From Aralia elata (taxonomy: Eukaryota; Streptophyta; Magnoliopsida; Apiales; Araliaceae), in NCBI GenBank assembly GCA_034770075.1, contig CM068383.1, positions 10,381,778 to 10,445,777 on the forward strand: a stretch of 64,000 nt of DNA, given 5' to 3'. Shown piece after piece: positions 10,824-21,999 of the stretch. A model generated the notes under the pieces. It was not told the origin of the DNA, did no database searches, and saw nothing but the letters and a program-made list of their open reading frames with translations. Position numbers and translations under genes: made by a program. Each line of letters starts with the position of its first letter. The first letter of the stretch is position 1.

Positions 10824-12524
10824 ATGTCTTCTGAAGCAGTGCAGAGAAAGCGCAGCTTGGGTCGGGGGCCTAATCATGTCCCGAAGGCCCCGGCTAATCC
10901 GGATGAGCGGATTCTGATACAGATTAAACCTCCTCCAGACAACACGTACGTTATCTACCTATTATCTATAAGTATTTTATATTACCATTGTTTCGAAGAT
11001 ATATACTAGTGTAAATTGCTTTAAATATTAAAATAAAATTACTTATTTTTAATGTAAATTGTTGTATATTTTAGTGATTTTCCAGATAGCAAGATTGTCA
11101 AGTGCATTTCACAGCTTTATTTGCAGAACTGGCCTACACCAGTGATTACGTGGGCGAGCACACCTCTTGCCCACAAGGATGCAGTTTGGGCTGAATTTCG
11201 GGTATATTTTTTTTATTTCTAACATATAGTATAATTAATGAACTAATATTGTTTACATAGTAGTGTTGGATTATGTTAATATCACTGTTTTAATATTATT
11301 ATTGTTATTTTAGTTGCAGAAGATAAGTGGGACGACATGCAGGCATCAGTTATTCAGACACTGTTGTGGCAGAAAGGCGTCATCAGAACCAAAGATAATT
11401 TGAACAAAGAAAGACAGAAAGCCCTACATAATGCAAAGATGGGCTATCTAGGATAGGGTGAGCAGTTCATGCATGAGCATAGTCCTTAGTGGTGCGCGCA
11501 GCCCATATGGGCTGAGATGTGTGACCAGTGGAGAGCTGAGAGCTGGGTCAAGAGATGCAAGACTACTGCCTCGAACTGAGCCTTAGCTGCACCTGAAGGC
11601 GACAAGGCAAAAGGCACCTACAAGGGCGACATTATCTCACAGTTACAGCATATTGCTGCCAGGGTACGTATGAATAGCAAAGTTGTTGGTTTAATAAATT
11701 TTTTTCTGTTTACAGTCATGGTTTGTAGAATATCGCATCTTTACATATTAATATGAGAGCATGTTTTGTAAGAAGCTCAGTCTCAGGGTCAGCCTATCCA
11801 TTGGCTGGATGTGTATGTGGCCACCCGCGATAGTCTACTTGAGGTTGTCCAGATAGCGGTAATAATTTTTTATAACTTAGATATGTTTATAAATTTTTAT
11901 GTCATTCTTTATCATTTTATATTTATTTGTAACTATTTAATTGTTAACCTGCTGATAGGACACTTATAAGAGTTTAATAAATGACTATCCTAAAGGCACC
12001 CCGCGTCCGCTGATTAATCAGGAATTGTGGGAGAGGGTGTCGGTTGTGAAGAAGAACTATGTCAAAGGCCAAGGACAACGACGACGCCCGATCTTCATTG
12101 GCACATGCAGCTCTGCTACCTAGTCTACACAATCATCGGGTCACCCAGCCTATTATACTCTTACTGACTGTGTAAGAGCGATCTGTCGAGATCGTGATGT
12201 TCTTCGCATACTGGGTGGGCATCTGCAGTCTTTGAGTCCTGATGAGTTAGCAGAGGCAGTGGCAGCAGCAGCACGACACGAGCATGGCGACGAGGTTGGC
12301 GATGAGGTAATCTTAGTACTTATTACAGTCAAAATAGTAACTTAATTATATATATACATATCTGTTGTTGTATCTTACTTATGTTTAAATAATTTCTATT
12401 GTTTAGCTTTCCCTCGCTTTGCTTTGAATAAGTCATACCATTATCAACATATATATTCTATATGTAATATGTTTTATTCGTTTGTTAATTATAGGGTCGT
12501 ACTAATTTAGACGGTGATGCATGA
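10824..12524 (+). pseudogene. TNPA-like second gene of the CACTA element (plant Ptta/En/Spm-type)
   Basis: Six exons can be traced by GT/AG sites: 10824-10945 (MSSEAVQRKRS...), 11075-11201 (VKCISQLYLQNWP, VWAEFR), 11314-11662 (AEDKWDDMQASVIQ, ...), 11777-11857 (QPIHWLDVYVATRDSLLEV), 11959-12306 (DTYKSLINDYPKGTPRP, later an Ala-rich stretch), and 12495-12524, ending LDGDA-stop. Conserved features of the plant En/Spm second-ORF family are the WAEF entry, the tryptophan-rich middle and the xRDxLLE helix near a YKxL motif. In-frame stops in exon 3 (after KMGYLG, after EHSP and after TTASN) and one in exon 5 show decay. Such proteins bind subterminal repeats, which are present at 12850-13100. Family assignment is inferred from layout and weak motifs. 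Confidence 0.55.
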
Positions 12525-12849
12525 AGAGCTAGGCTTTGTTTTTTAGATATTTAAAGGCTTATACTTTTATATTCATTCTTCAAACAACTGTATGTTAGTT
12601 AAAGATGATATTTATATATATTTATTTAGTTCATATTGGTTTCTTTATGTTTATATAGTTTATATTGTGTTGGTTTATGTGTGTGCATATGGATGGATGT
12701 TTATATATACTGGTGTACATGTGTTCGGATATAAAGCATGAATGGGTGTTTATATGGATGTATATATTTACTGATGTGTGTTGGGATATAAAGTAGGTAC
12801 AAAATAGGTACAGTCTTTTTTTAAAATTAACAAAACAGATAATTTTTTT

Positions 12850-13166
12850 TAAATACGCATCGGCGACCGTTAATGGCATTAGGGTGTTAGTGACCGCATG
12901 CGGTTGCTAATGGTGGTCGCTGCTACGTGTCCACATGGTCCACGTCACCCCTTGAAACCTGACATGCCGTGACTCAGCTTAGTGACGGCAACAGTCGCTA
13001 CAAGTCGGTCGCTGATTATTCGGTCGCTAATAGTGGTCGCTGATGTCCAACCAGCGACTAGATTATATGCGATCACTATCAGCAATCACAGTCGGTCGGA
13101 GATGGGTATCTATGACCATTATCAGTCGTTGATATGTGGTCATAGATAGACTTTTTTCGTGTAGTG
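12850..13166. repeat. CACTA subterminal repeat array and terminal inverted repeat
   Basis: At least eight GGTCGCT-like heptamers or their complements (for example near 12862, 12915, 12987, 13006, 13020, 13034) occur in both orientations, then the terminus ending at 13166. The three bases after it (AAC, 13167-13169) would be one copy of the 3-bp target duplication. The other copy is lost with the left end. Confidence 0.75.
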
Positions 13167-15840
13167 AACTAGAGAAGCACAAAGAAGATTGAATCCACCC
13201 ATGATGGAGGTAGTGAAAAAAGATGTTATAAAATTACTTGATGCAGGTATAATCTACCCAATTTCAGACAATCAATGGGTGAGTCCATTGCAGGTAGTTC
13301 CAAAGAAGTCTGGTATAACTGTAATTTAGAATGATGATAATGAGTTAGTGCCCACACGTATGCAAACAGGATGGAGAGTGTATATTGATTATAGAAAATT
13401 AAATATTGTAACTAAAAAAGATCATTTCCCTCTCCCTTTTATTGATTAGATGTTAGAAAGACTAACTGACCATGCTTATTATTATTTTCTAGATGGTTTT
13501 TCAGGCTATAACCAAATTGTGATTGCACTAGAGAATCAGGAAAATACCACCTTCACATGTCTATTTGGTACATTTGCATATCGTAGAATGTCTTTTGGAC
13601 CTTGTAATGCACCAAGTACTTTTCAGAGATGCATGGCTATATTCTCTGATCTTCTAGAAAATTGCATTAAAGTGTTTGTGGATTTCACAATAGATGATGA
13701 TTCTTTGGTTGCATGCTTAGATAATTTAACTCGTGTGTTTGATAAATGCTTAGAAACTAATCTTGTACTTAATTGGGAAAAATGTCACTTTATGGTAGAG
13801 CGAGGTATAATACTTGTACATGTAGTCTCAGCTAGAGGATTAGAAGTGGATAAAGCTAAGATAGAGATTATTGCTACTTTTCCTTACCCTGCAAGTGTGT
13901 AGGAGATTTGTTTTTTCCTTGATCATGCTGGTTTCTATCGAAGATTTATCAAGGACTGCTCCAAGATAGCTTTGTCATTGTGTAAGTTGCTGCAAAAGGA
14001 TGTGCAGGTCCAGTTTGATGATGAGTGCAAGGAAGCATTTAAAATATTAAAAAAGCTATTAACCTCAACACTAGTGATACAGTCACCAAATTGGAAGATG
14101 CCTTTTGAGATCATGTGTGATGCTAGCAATTATGCAGTAGGGGCTGTCTTAGGCCAAAAAGTTGACAAAGTTGTTCATGTCATCTACGATGCTTATAGAA
14201 CTTTGAATGTTGCTCAGATTAACTACTCTACGATTGAAAAAGAATTACTATATGTTGTCTTTGTTTTTGACAAGTTTAGATTTTATCTGCTTGGTACTAA
14301 AGTTGTAGTTTATTCTAACCATGCTGCTCTCAGGTATCTGCTAACCAAGAAGGAATCTAAACCTAGGATCATAAGATGGATTATGCTGTTACAAAAATTT
14401 GACTTGCAGATTAAAGATAAGAAATTAGTAGATAACTTGATGGCAAATCACTTGAGTAGACTAATTAAGGATGAAAAAACATTGACATTGCAAGATTCTT
14501 TTTCAGATGAGCATTTATTTTCCATTGATAAGGTACTACCCTGGTATGCTAATATTATGAATTACTTAGTAAGTGCACATATACCTAATGGATTTTCTAA
14601 ATTCCAAAAAGAAAAGCTTAAGAGTGATGCCAAATATTATGTATGGGATGACCTGTATTTATGAAAATTTTATGCTGACCAGATAGTTAAAAGGTGTGTA
14701 CCTAATAGTGAGTTTTTTGTCTATTCTTACCTTCTATCACTCTTATGCTTGTGGAGGTCATTTTGGACCTAAAAGAACAACTTATAAGGTTTTAGAATGT
14801 GGTTTCTTTTAGCCAACTACTTTTAAAGACTCTTATCTATTTTGTAAGTCGTGTGAAAATTGTCAAAGGATAGGAAATTTATCACGTAAGAATCAAATGT
14901 TATAAACCCCTATTTTAATTGTTGAAATTTTTGATGTTTGGGGTATTGATTTTGTGGGACCATTTCCTATATCTTATGGTAATGTTTATATCCTTTTGGT
15001 TGTTGACTATGTTTCTAAATGGGTGGAAGCTAAAGCCACCAGGACTAATGATTCTAAAGTTATTGCAGATTTTGTCAAGTCTAACATATTATCAGGTTTA
15101 GAATTCCAAGGGTCATTATCAATGATAAGGGAAAACACTTTTGCAATGGGATGTTAGTAGCACTATTCAGGAAATACAATGTTCTGCACAAGGTCTCTAC
15201 ATCCTACCATCCACAGAGTAATGCTCAAGCTGAGGTATCCACTCATGAGGTCAAGTCTATTCTGGAGAAAGTAGTCAAGCCAAGCAGAAAAAATTTTAGT
15301 CTGAGGTTGGAAGATGCACTTTGGGCTTATAGAACAGCATACAAAACTGCCATTGGTATGTCACCTTATAGGCTAGTATTTAAGAAACTGTGTCATCTAC
15401 TTGTGGAGTTATAGCACAAGGCTTTCTGGGCAATTAAGCACTGCAACATGAGCATGGATCAAGCTGGAGAGCATAGGAAATTATAGTTACAAGAGCTGGA
15501 GGAGTTAAGGAATGATGTACATGAGAGCTTTAAAAGTTACAAGGAGAAGACAAAGGTCTTTCATGACAAGCAGATTTTGAGAAAAACTTTCACTATTGGA
15601 CAAAAAGTTCTCCTTGACAATTCAAGACTAAAATTGTTTCCAGGTAAGCTGCATTCTCGTTGGGAAGATCCATTTGTTATTTCTAATATTTTTCTCATGG
15701 TGTTATAGACATTCAAAATTCGAGAACTGGAAAGATATTCAAGGTGAATGGTCACAAGCTCAAACCCTTCTATGAAGGATATCAGGTGGACGATATTGAG
15801 AGGCTGGATTTGGTGGATCCAGTTTATGAAGATTGAGAGG
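13167..15840 (+). pseudogene. Athila-type Ty3/gypsy pol: RT, RNase H, integrase
   Basis: The sequence starts inside RT at the CACTA junction (AQRRLNPPMMEVVKKD) and continues with GWRVYIDYRKLN, FLDGFSGYNQI, FGPCNAPSTFQRCM, then RNase H (EIMCDASNYAVGAVLGQ, 14105; NYSTIEKELL), a His2Cys2 finger (HACGGHFG with CKSCENCQ, 14750-14875), the integrase core (VWGIDFVGPFP, 14937; SYHPQSNAQAEVS, 15200) and the C-terminal region to about 15840. Stops at 13327 and 13447 and frameshifts near 13905, 14665 and 15100-15160 kill it. The RT box that should carry two adjacent aspartates reads VDFTIDD (13675-13700), one Asp codon short. The sequence around 15880 (GCTTGGGAGGCAACCCAA) and the GGGGACAATGT box near 15993 are hallmarks of the Athila pol 3' end. 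Gag and the RT start are missing to the left. Confidence 0.88.
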
Positions 15841-16814
15841 ATTGATGTCAGGCAAACGACATAAAATAAATGTGCTGCTTGGGAGGCAACCCAAGATATC
15901 AGATTTGATTTTCTTTTCCTTTTACTTTTTACTTTTAACTTGTTAGTTGCATTTTATTTGGTTACTTCGTCTTTGCACGATTATCTTACATTGGGGACAA
16001 TGTAAGATTTGAGTGTGGGGGAAGGGTTTAGGTTAAGTTTTGGTCTGTTTGGTCTATTTTATGGAGAAAAAAAAATTTAGCTCTGGTTCTAAGATTTTAT
16101 TTGACTAAGCTTTTAAAGGTTACGATTGTAAAGTGAAAATTGATGCTAATTTACAGAATTTGTTTGATGCTTAATTAATTGATAAATGATGATAACTAAG
16201 TCAGGATTCACAGTTGACTGATTTTAATTAAATTTGTGCAATATAAGTGCTTTAATATGAGATACATGCTTACATGCTATATAAGTGCTTTAATCAGGTT
16301 TTGTCTAGCTGCTTATTTTGTTTATAGAATCGTGCTGGAAAAAAATGGAAAAAAAAGAAAAAAATAAGAGAAGAAGAACAAAAGTGCAAAATCATGTGGT
16401 GGGTTGAGATGGAGCATAAAATGCACTCACCCATAAACACATGCAATAAGTGAGAAGGAGCATAAAACACACTCACTTGAAAAAGAAAAAAATATGAATA
16501 GTGTGAGATGGAGCATAAAATGCACTCACCTATAAAAATTATATTTGAAGATTCTATTGGGAAAAAGAATAGCAGAAAATTAGGTTCTGAGAGTTGTGAG
16601 TCAGTTATGCATAGTTAGGTTTTATGCGAACTTAGTTGAGTATTTATGTTGATCATCAGGAAGATACTTATGTAGATGCATTTTAATTTGAAGATGTTCA
16701 GTAGTGAATGACAAGGTTATTATTGTGAATTGATTGATGAAGTGTTGATCAGATTTTTGTTGATTAGTATTGATATTCATGGTTGGGAATTAAATTGAAA
16801 CCTTTAAAAAGAAC
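15841..16814 (+). mobile_element. Athila 3' untranslated region (left part)
   Basis: After pol come the conserved non-coding boxes near 15880-16025 and then AT-rich sequence without genes. Three copies of a roughly 27-bp unit (GATGGAGCATAAAATGCACT or close to it) occur at about 16408, 16455 and 16507, spaced about 50 bp. The 3' UTR resumes at about 22000, after the LINE insertion. The end of this part near 16815 is estimated from where the LINE 3' region begins. Confidence 0.65.
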
Positions 16815-17055
16815 AAAAACATAATCTGGGGGCAGACCCCGCGAAGCCCTATAACAGGCACATCAAAGACAGGCCAATGATGCAAATGTTATAGTCAAAG
16901 ACTATAACTGCCAAACCCTAGCTAAGATACGGAAATTTGTCAACAAAAGTACTAAATTTCTTTATAGAGAGTAATTTAAATTTTACGATTTTAATACAAT
17001 TCTTAGCAATGATTGAAGCAGCTGAAGGATTCTCACCATGAAATCTTCTATTGCA

Positions 17056-17786
17056 CTAGTTCCATATTGAATAAACCATAGTAGCTAAGCAAAGCTTTGT
17101 GATGCATGAAGACATGAAATTCGCCTGAGTGGATTTAATATGATGAATTAATTGGTTCCAGATACGAGGAATCACAAACCATCCTTGATGAGCAAAAACA
17201 TATTTTAAAATATGCTTAGAAAATTTGCATTCAAAGAAGAGATGACCAAAAGTTTCATGAGCTTGATTGCAAAGGCAGCAAATATCAAGGGGCCATAAGA
17301 CCAATCGGTTATGAAAAGCCAGCCATAAGAAAAAAGAGTAACGAGGAACCTGCAAATTATGCCAAACCATCTTGAACCAGTCGACAGGAGGACTAGCAGA
17401 ACGAATAGCAGTCGAAATTGTAGAAGCCTTGACATTAGATTTTCCAGCCCATAAAATTTGATCAGGACGATTAGCAGGGGGAAGGCAGGAGCAATTTCTG
17501 TTTCAAGAGAAGAAGACTTACACGATTTGAAGCAGGAGGGTTCCAATTGCAGCCACAAATGATCGAACTAACAGTTGCATTGAAAGGGATACCAGAGTTA
17601 AAAATGACAGGATCAAGATGGTCTCGAGCAAGGGGAGTAGAATCAAGCCAGGGGTCCTACCACAGTCTAATGGATTGACCATTTCTTACTTTATAAGAAA
17701 TAAATCTAGCAGCTAGAGTCCTAAGGTTCAAGACCTTTATCCATATCCATGACGCATCACTAGGCACAGGGGTTGTCTAAAAATTA
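17056..17786 (-). pseudogene. C-terminal part of LINE ORF2 with zf-RVT domain
   Basis: The minus-strand translation gives ASWIWIKVLNLRTLA (about 17755) and VRNGQSIRLW-stop-DPWL (17680), then the zinc-binding zf-RVT domain found at the end of plant L1 reverse transcriptases: the W-x-HN-LQVPRYSFFLWLA helix, then CCLCNQAHETFGHLFFEC, in which C-x2-C, H, H and C match the ligand pattern. One stop and two frame changes interrupt it. The upstream catalytic parts are absent. Confidence 0.85.
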
Positions 17787-20535
17787 TGTGACACCCCCAA
17801 ATTCAGGTACCAATACCTCAAATCTAGTGCTCACGATAAAGTACATCCATACACCTCTAAACAACATAAATTAACTAATGCGGAATAAATAAACATATGT
17901 TGTTCATTACAAAAGGTTTACTACAGTCCCAAGGTCTATAACCTTAAATAAATACATCACGGAATACATTAATAATACAAAACGATTCCACGATTACATA
18001 ACTATTCCTTAAGCTTTCCTTTGTGTTTGTCCGCTTTGGAATTCTCCGGCTTAACTGCAATAAGTTCATGATATAGCAAGGGTGAGCAACTACTTTGCTT
18101 AGCAAGTTTAAAATGAATAAGGAAGATATATCATGAATGAATGAGAATAATAATCGCATAGTTCAACAATTTAAGAACATTGAAGAAATAGCTGACAATA
18201 TAATCAAAGTTTAAATGAAATAATGAATATTGATTATTTACTGCTGAGTGGTCCAATAGACTGTGAACTTTTGGCCCCAAGAATCAATCATTCAACTGAC
18301 TCTTTTAAAAAAACATGGCCCGTCAGTAGTACTTGAGGGGATCAGCCTCTCGTACCCTATGTATATGCATAACATTTAACTCTGACTGCATCGAATAACC
18401 GACACATTAAAATTCCCTAATAAGGGTTGCTCTCTCAGTCCAAGAATCCGTACCAACTACTGGTTTGGATAGCTTTTAAAATAATAACCTGTACATGTCT
18501 AGCCGAAACAAGTGGCGTAAACTATTTCTTTACACAGTTCATGAATGAAGAACTTAAACGTTTCACAATCCAATAACAGAACATGAATTCAAATGCACAA
18601 GGTGCGAATATCAATAATTATCTTTGATGTGGAGTAATTGACAATAATTAATCCACTAATAGAATTTGAAAGTAATAACTCGATTTGAGTCATGAAACTT
18701 GTAACAATATACAACATTTGTATAAAATAGGAAACTTGCCCAAATGTAAAGGTTGAGTAAGTTTAAGAAACTCGCAATAATATAGAATACTTGCTCAATC
18801 GATAAATAAACTCGCACAATAAATGAAAGTTGTACGGGTTAGGAAACTTGCTCAATAAATAAATTGAGTTAGGATAGGAAACTTGCCCAACACAAGGGTT
18901 AGACAAGGGTTAGAGAAGAAACTTGCTAGGTGCGCCTGCTACAATATTACACACACGCTCCTTAATATCCTACACATGCAAATACATATTCATATAACAA
19001 TTAGTCACATTAGGACTAGGTTCAAAATAGACTTCACATCATTAAATCACATTGATTGTCACATTAGTCATGCTATAAATAACTAACATGTCTAATCATT
19101 CTATGTCCAAAATATAACCGTATATTGCACTTCCAAGGCTCCACTATAGGGTCATGAGGTAAATATAACATGCATATAACATCAATAAAAGAAAACCTAA
19201 ATTCTGGACTTGTTGGAAAATTTTACTGGGCCTGACCCGACCCGACCCGGCGCTGCGGCGCTCGGTTTGGCCTAGCCAGTGGCGCCAGCCCAGTTCCTAC
19301 TATTGGTTCGGGTTGACCCGGCGCTGCGGCGCCAAGTTTTGAACTAGCATCGGCGATGCAACGCCGTTCCCTTTTCCAGTCTTCCTCCACGTGTCCTGCG
19401 TTGCGGCGCCCATTTTGTTCTTATGAACGGCGTTGTGGCGCTGACATCCAGGGACTGGGTTTCTGCAAATTTTTAATCGTGCAGTCCGACCCTTCTCCGC
19501 TTCGATCGCCATAACTCCTTCAATACATGTTCAAATTGGTCCATTCCGAACTCTATGGACTCCTAACTCATGAGGCTACAACATATTAAAAATTCAGAGC
19601 TACCCATTGACATTAATATGTCCAAATATTAAGCCAAAGTACTAAATTCATACTCTGTTTTTGAGTGTTCTAAGTGTTCTTCACTAAAATCATCACCAAA
19701 TCTTTATTTTAACCCCTTTTTACTCCATTCCAACTGGATTAAATTCATAACCCATGGAAGTACAATATCAAATAAATTAAACAAACATGAAATCATAGCT
19801 ATAAAGTCCTCTAAACTGTCCAACAGTCCATGTTTGTCCAAAAATGTCCATTGTTCATCCTCCTTAAGCATAGGTACGGATTTCTTCCATTTTTGTTCCA
19901 CTTTGATGTTGTTAATGACTTACATAGTCTCTTAACAACATTTACAAACATCCAAAACAAACAAACAACAACAACAACAACAAGAATCGCAAGAAAGTCG
20001 AACCACGAGCTCAAGAGCTCAAAAACCACACAAACTCGAAAATCTTTACAAAAATCAAATGAATTAGATTTTGTTTGATTGTTTACCTCTATAAATCTCT
20101 TCTAAAGGCTAAGATAATCAACTAGGCTCCTTGCTTGAGTTCCTTCAATTGCTCGGTTCCTTCTCCCTCATCACTCGTGCACTCTTTTCCTTCTTCTTCT
20201 TTGTTCTTGTTCTTATTCTTCTTCAGCTCTCTTTCTCTTTCTCTCTGCAGCAACTAGGAATGGGAAGGAAGATGTTTGAATGGAATGGGAGATTGGAGGG
20301 GCTTCGGGAGGATGAAGGGAGTGGGTTAAGCCACCAAGAGGAATGTAGGGCACTTTGGAAAATTAAGGCATTGAGCCTAACAAAAAGGAGCATGCTGCCG
20401 ACCACTCTCTCTACTACCTCATTTTATTGGTTGATGGGTTAGATTGGTTCCCACTTGAAGTAACACACCACATTTAATACACCAGTTGGTCTTTTCTATA
20501 CCCGAATATTCCTACTTTTGTACCCAATTTGCTCA
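17787..20535 (+). mobile_element. Truncated long LTR (chromovirus/Tekay-like) within the LINE
   Basis: The left end is a clean LTR start, TGTGACACCCCCAAAT at 17787. The order of features matches the reverse complement of the 4.26-kb solo LTR at 40657-44918 (start TGTGGCGCCCCCAAAT, then a CTTGCTTAGCAAG-like region) and, at its right end, bases 1-640. It holds a GC-rich block with repeated GGCGCTGCGGCGC (19245-19450). The right end (about 20535) lacks the final 450 bp or so seen in the 1-1111 copy and has no CA terminus. No 5-bp duplication matches AATTA on the left. It is thus a fragment and not a clean solo LTR. Confidence 0.65.
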
Positions 20536-21851
20536 TGGGGAGAGACAGATTTTTCCTCAACATCGATACGAGATGGGCCAGGACCAGCAGAAGCCTTCGG
20601 GACCCATTGAAAATTCTAATTTGGACATTTAATCAAGGAGTGGCCAAAGGTTTTGCAGACAGAGCATGAGGGGGCCTATTCTGATATTCGACAGCAACAT
20701 CAATTGAGTGCTCGGTAATCTCGTCATCATCAAAAATGGAAACAGGAAGGGAGCTAGGGAGAGGGGCATCCACATCAATCTTCACACATAGACGGGCATA
20801 AAGGAGAGGCTCAAATTCTTTAGTAACTTTGTCAAAGAATAGAGGCTTACCAATCCCGCTAGCAATATAGCTAATACCTTCGGCATTCCAATAAGAAAGA
20901 GGAATGTTATGAAATTTAACCCAAATCGGAGCCTTCGGACAATATTCATTGGTGATATCAATACCCTCTTTCCAATGCTTAAGAAAGATTTTCTTATTAG
21001 AAATATACCAAGGGCCCAATGCTAGAACATTATCACGATCCTCTGCAGAGTTGAACTTGAAAACATAATATCCCTTTTCATGGAGGAGAACTTTAGAGAG
21101 CCCCAAAGAACCCCAAAGCTTTTGGACAATGGGCTCTACAACTTTGAAAGGTAACCTCGAGTGCAGGAAGTAGCCAACAAGACTGTTACACCATATGCCC
21201 TTACCTTTCCTTAGAACCTCCATAGGAGATCTAATGGAGACAACTCCATCCTTGACATGAGGAGGAAAAAATTGGGGTGTGACTTTTTTGGGGGAATGAG
21301 CAAACACAATAGAGCTCCATGAGGGCTTAACCTTAGGGATAGGGGATAGCTCACCCTCTTCGCGAGCAACACCAGAAGGGCAACCCGGGTCCAGAGAAGT
21401 AGAGGGAAAAGGGGGTTCAGAAACCACATTTGATTCCTTTTTGCAACTCAGGACTTTTATCAAACAGGTTTCGTTCAAGACCTTTCTTAATCATTGTTCC
21501 AGTCTCTGAGAAGCTATTAATGTCTTGTATAGAGAAGCCCTGAGTAGAGCGAAAGCCCATCAGAGATTGAACCTTGCGCCTTTCATCAACTAGATCTGAT
21601 CTATCTTGGCGAGAGAAATGTTGAGCTGCTCGAAAAATTTCCTGCATATCCGAGCCCTACCCTAGACCCATTTTCGAATCCCATTCACTATGAGCAGAAG
21701 ATTCATCTGAATCAAGGAAAACATCAATAGGAGCAATAATCGATTCCTCCATTCTAGGAGAGCTAGGGTTTGAAATCGCAAAATCAGCGAAAAGGTCACA
21801 AGAAGGGCTGCTAACATCATTACCCTCCAACAAGTGAGAGCGGCTAACCAT
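20536..21851 (-). pseudogene. LINE ORF1 (DUF4283 domain and CCHC knuckle)
   Basis: The start ATG is at 21851 (MVSRSHLLEG). An in-frame stop follows at 21657, and a frame change near 21430 joins the longest piece (21478-20633). That piece carries DUF4283: WCNSLVGYFLHSRLPF, GYYVFKFNSAEDRDNVLALG and APIWVKFHNIPLSYWN. It is followed by VKIDVDAPLPSSLPV and the CCHC knuckle CSVCKTFGHSLIKC (about 20625-20665), where one missing base shifts the frame. The downstream phrase WVPKASAGPG is typical of plant L1 ORF1. The product would be the nucleic-acid chaperone of the LINE; this copy is dead. Confidence 0.85.
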
Positions 21852-21999
21852 GACGAGAAAATGGGGGGGGGGGTTCGAAGGAAGGAGGAGGGAATAGACG
21901 AAAACAAGGAGGAAACCCACAGATCTGAGAAGATCGGTGGGCTAAGATAGATCAAATCGGGAGAGGGTTAGAAAGAAGGGGGAGGCTGGGTTGGGCAAA

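Larger units (their letters stand above)
10521..13166 (+). mobile_element. 3' half of a CACTA (En/Spm) transposon
   Basis: The right end is GTGTAGTG at 13159-13166. Its reverse complement starts CACTACACGAAAAAA, the CACTA-type terminus. The preceding 300 bp repeat GGTCGCT/AGCGACC motifs on both strands, as subterminal binding arrays do. Near 10545 an acidic stretch reads SLSESESEEDDGYKSP and may be the end of the lost transposase ORF. A TNPA-like second gene follows. No left CACTA terminus was found, so the 5' half is deleted. Confidence 0.75.

Noticed and set aside
12631..12879. 82-codon minus-strand frame rich in Ile, His and Tyr
   Set aside because: It is a translation of tandem TATATGTTTATA-like DNA in the CACTA 3' region, with no domain.
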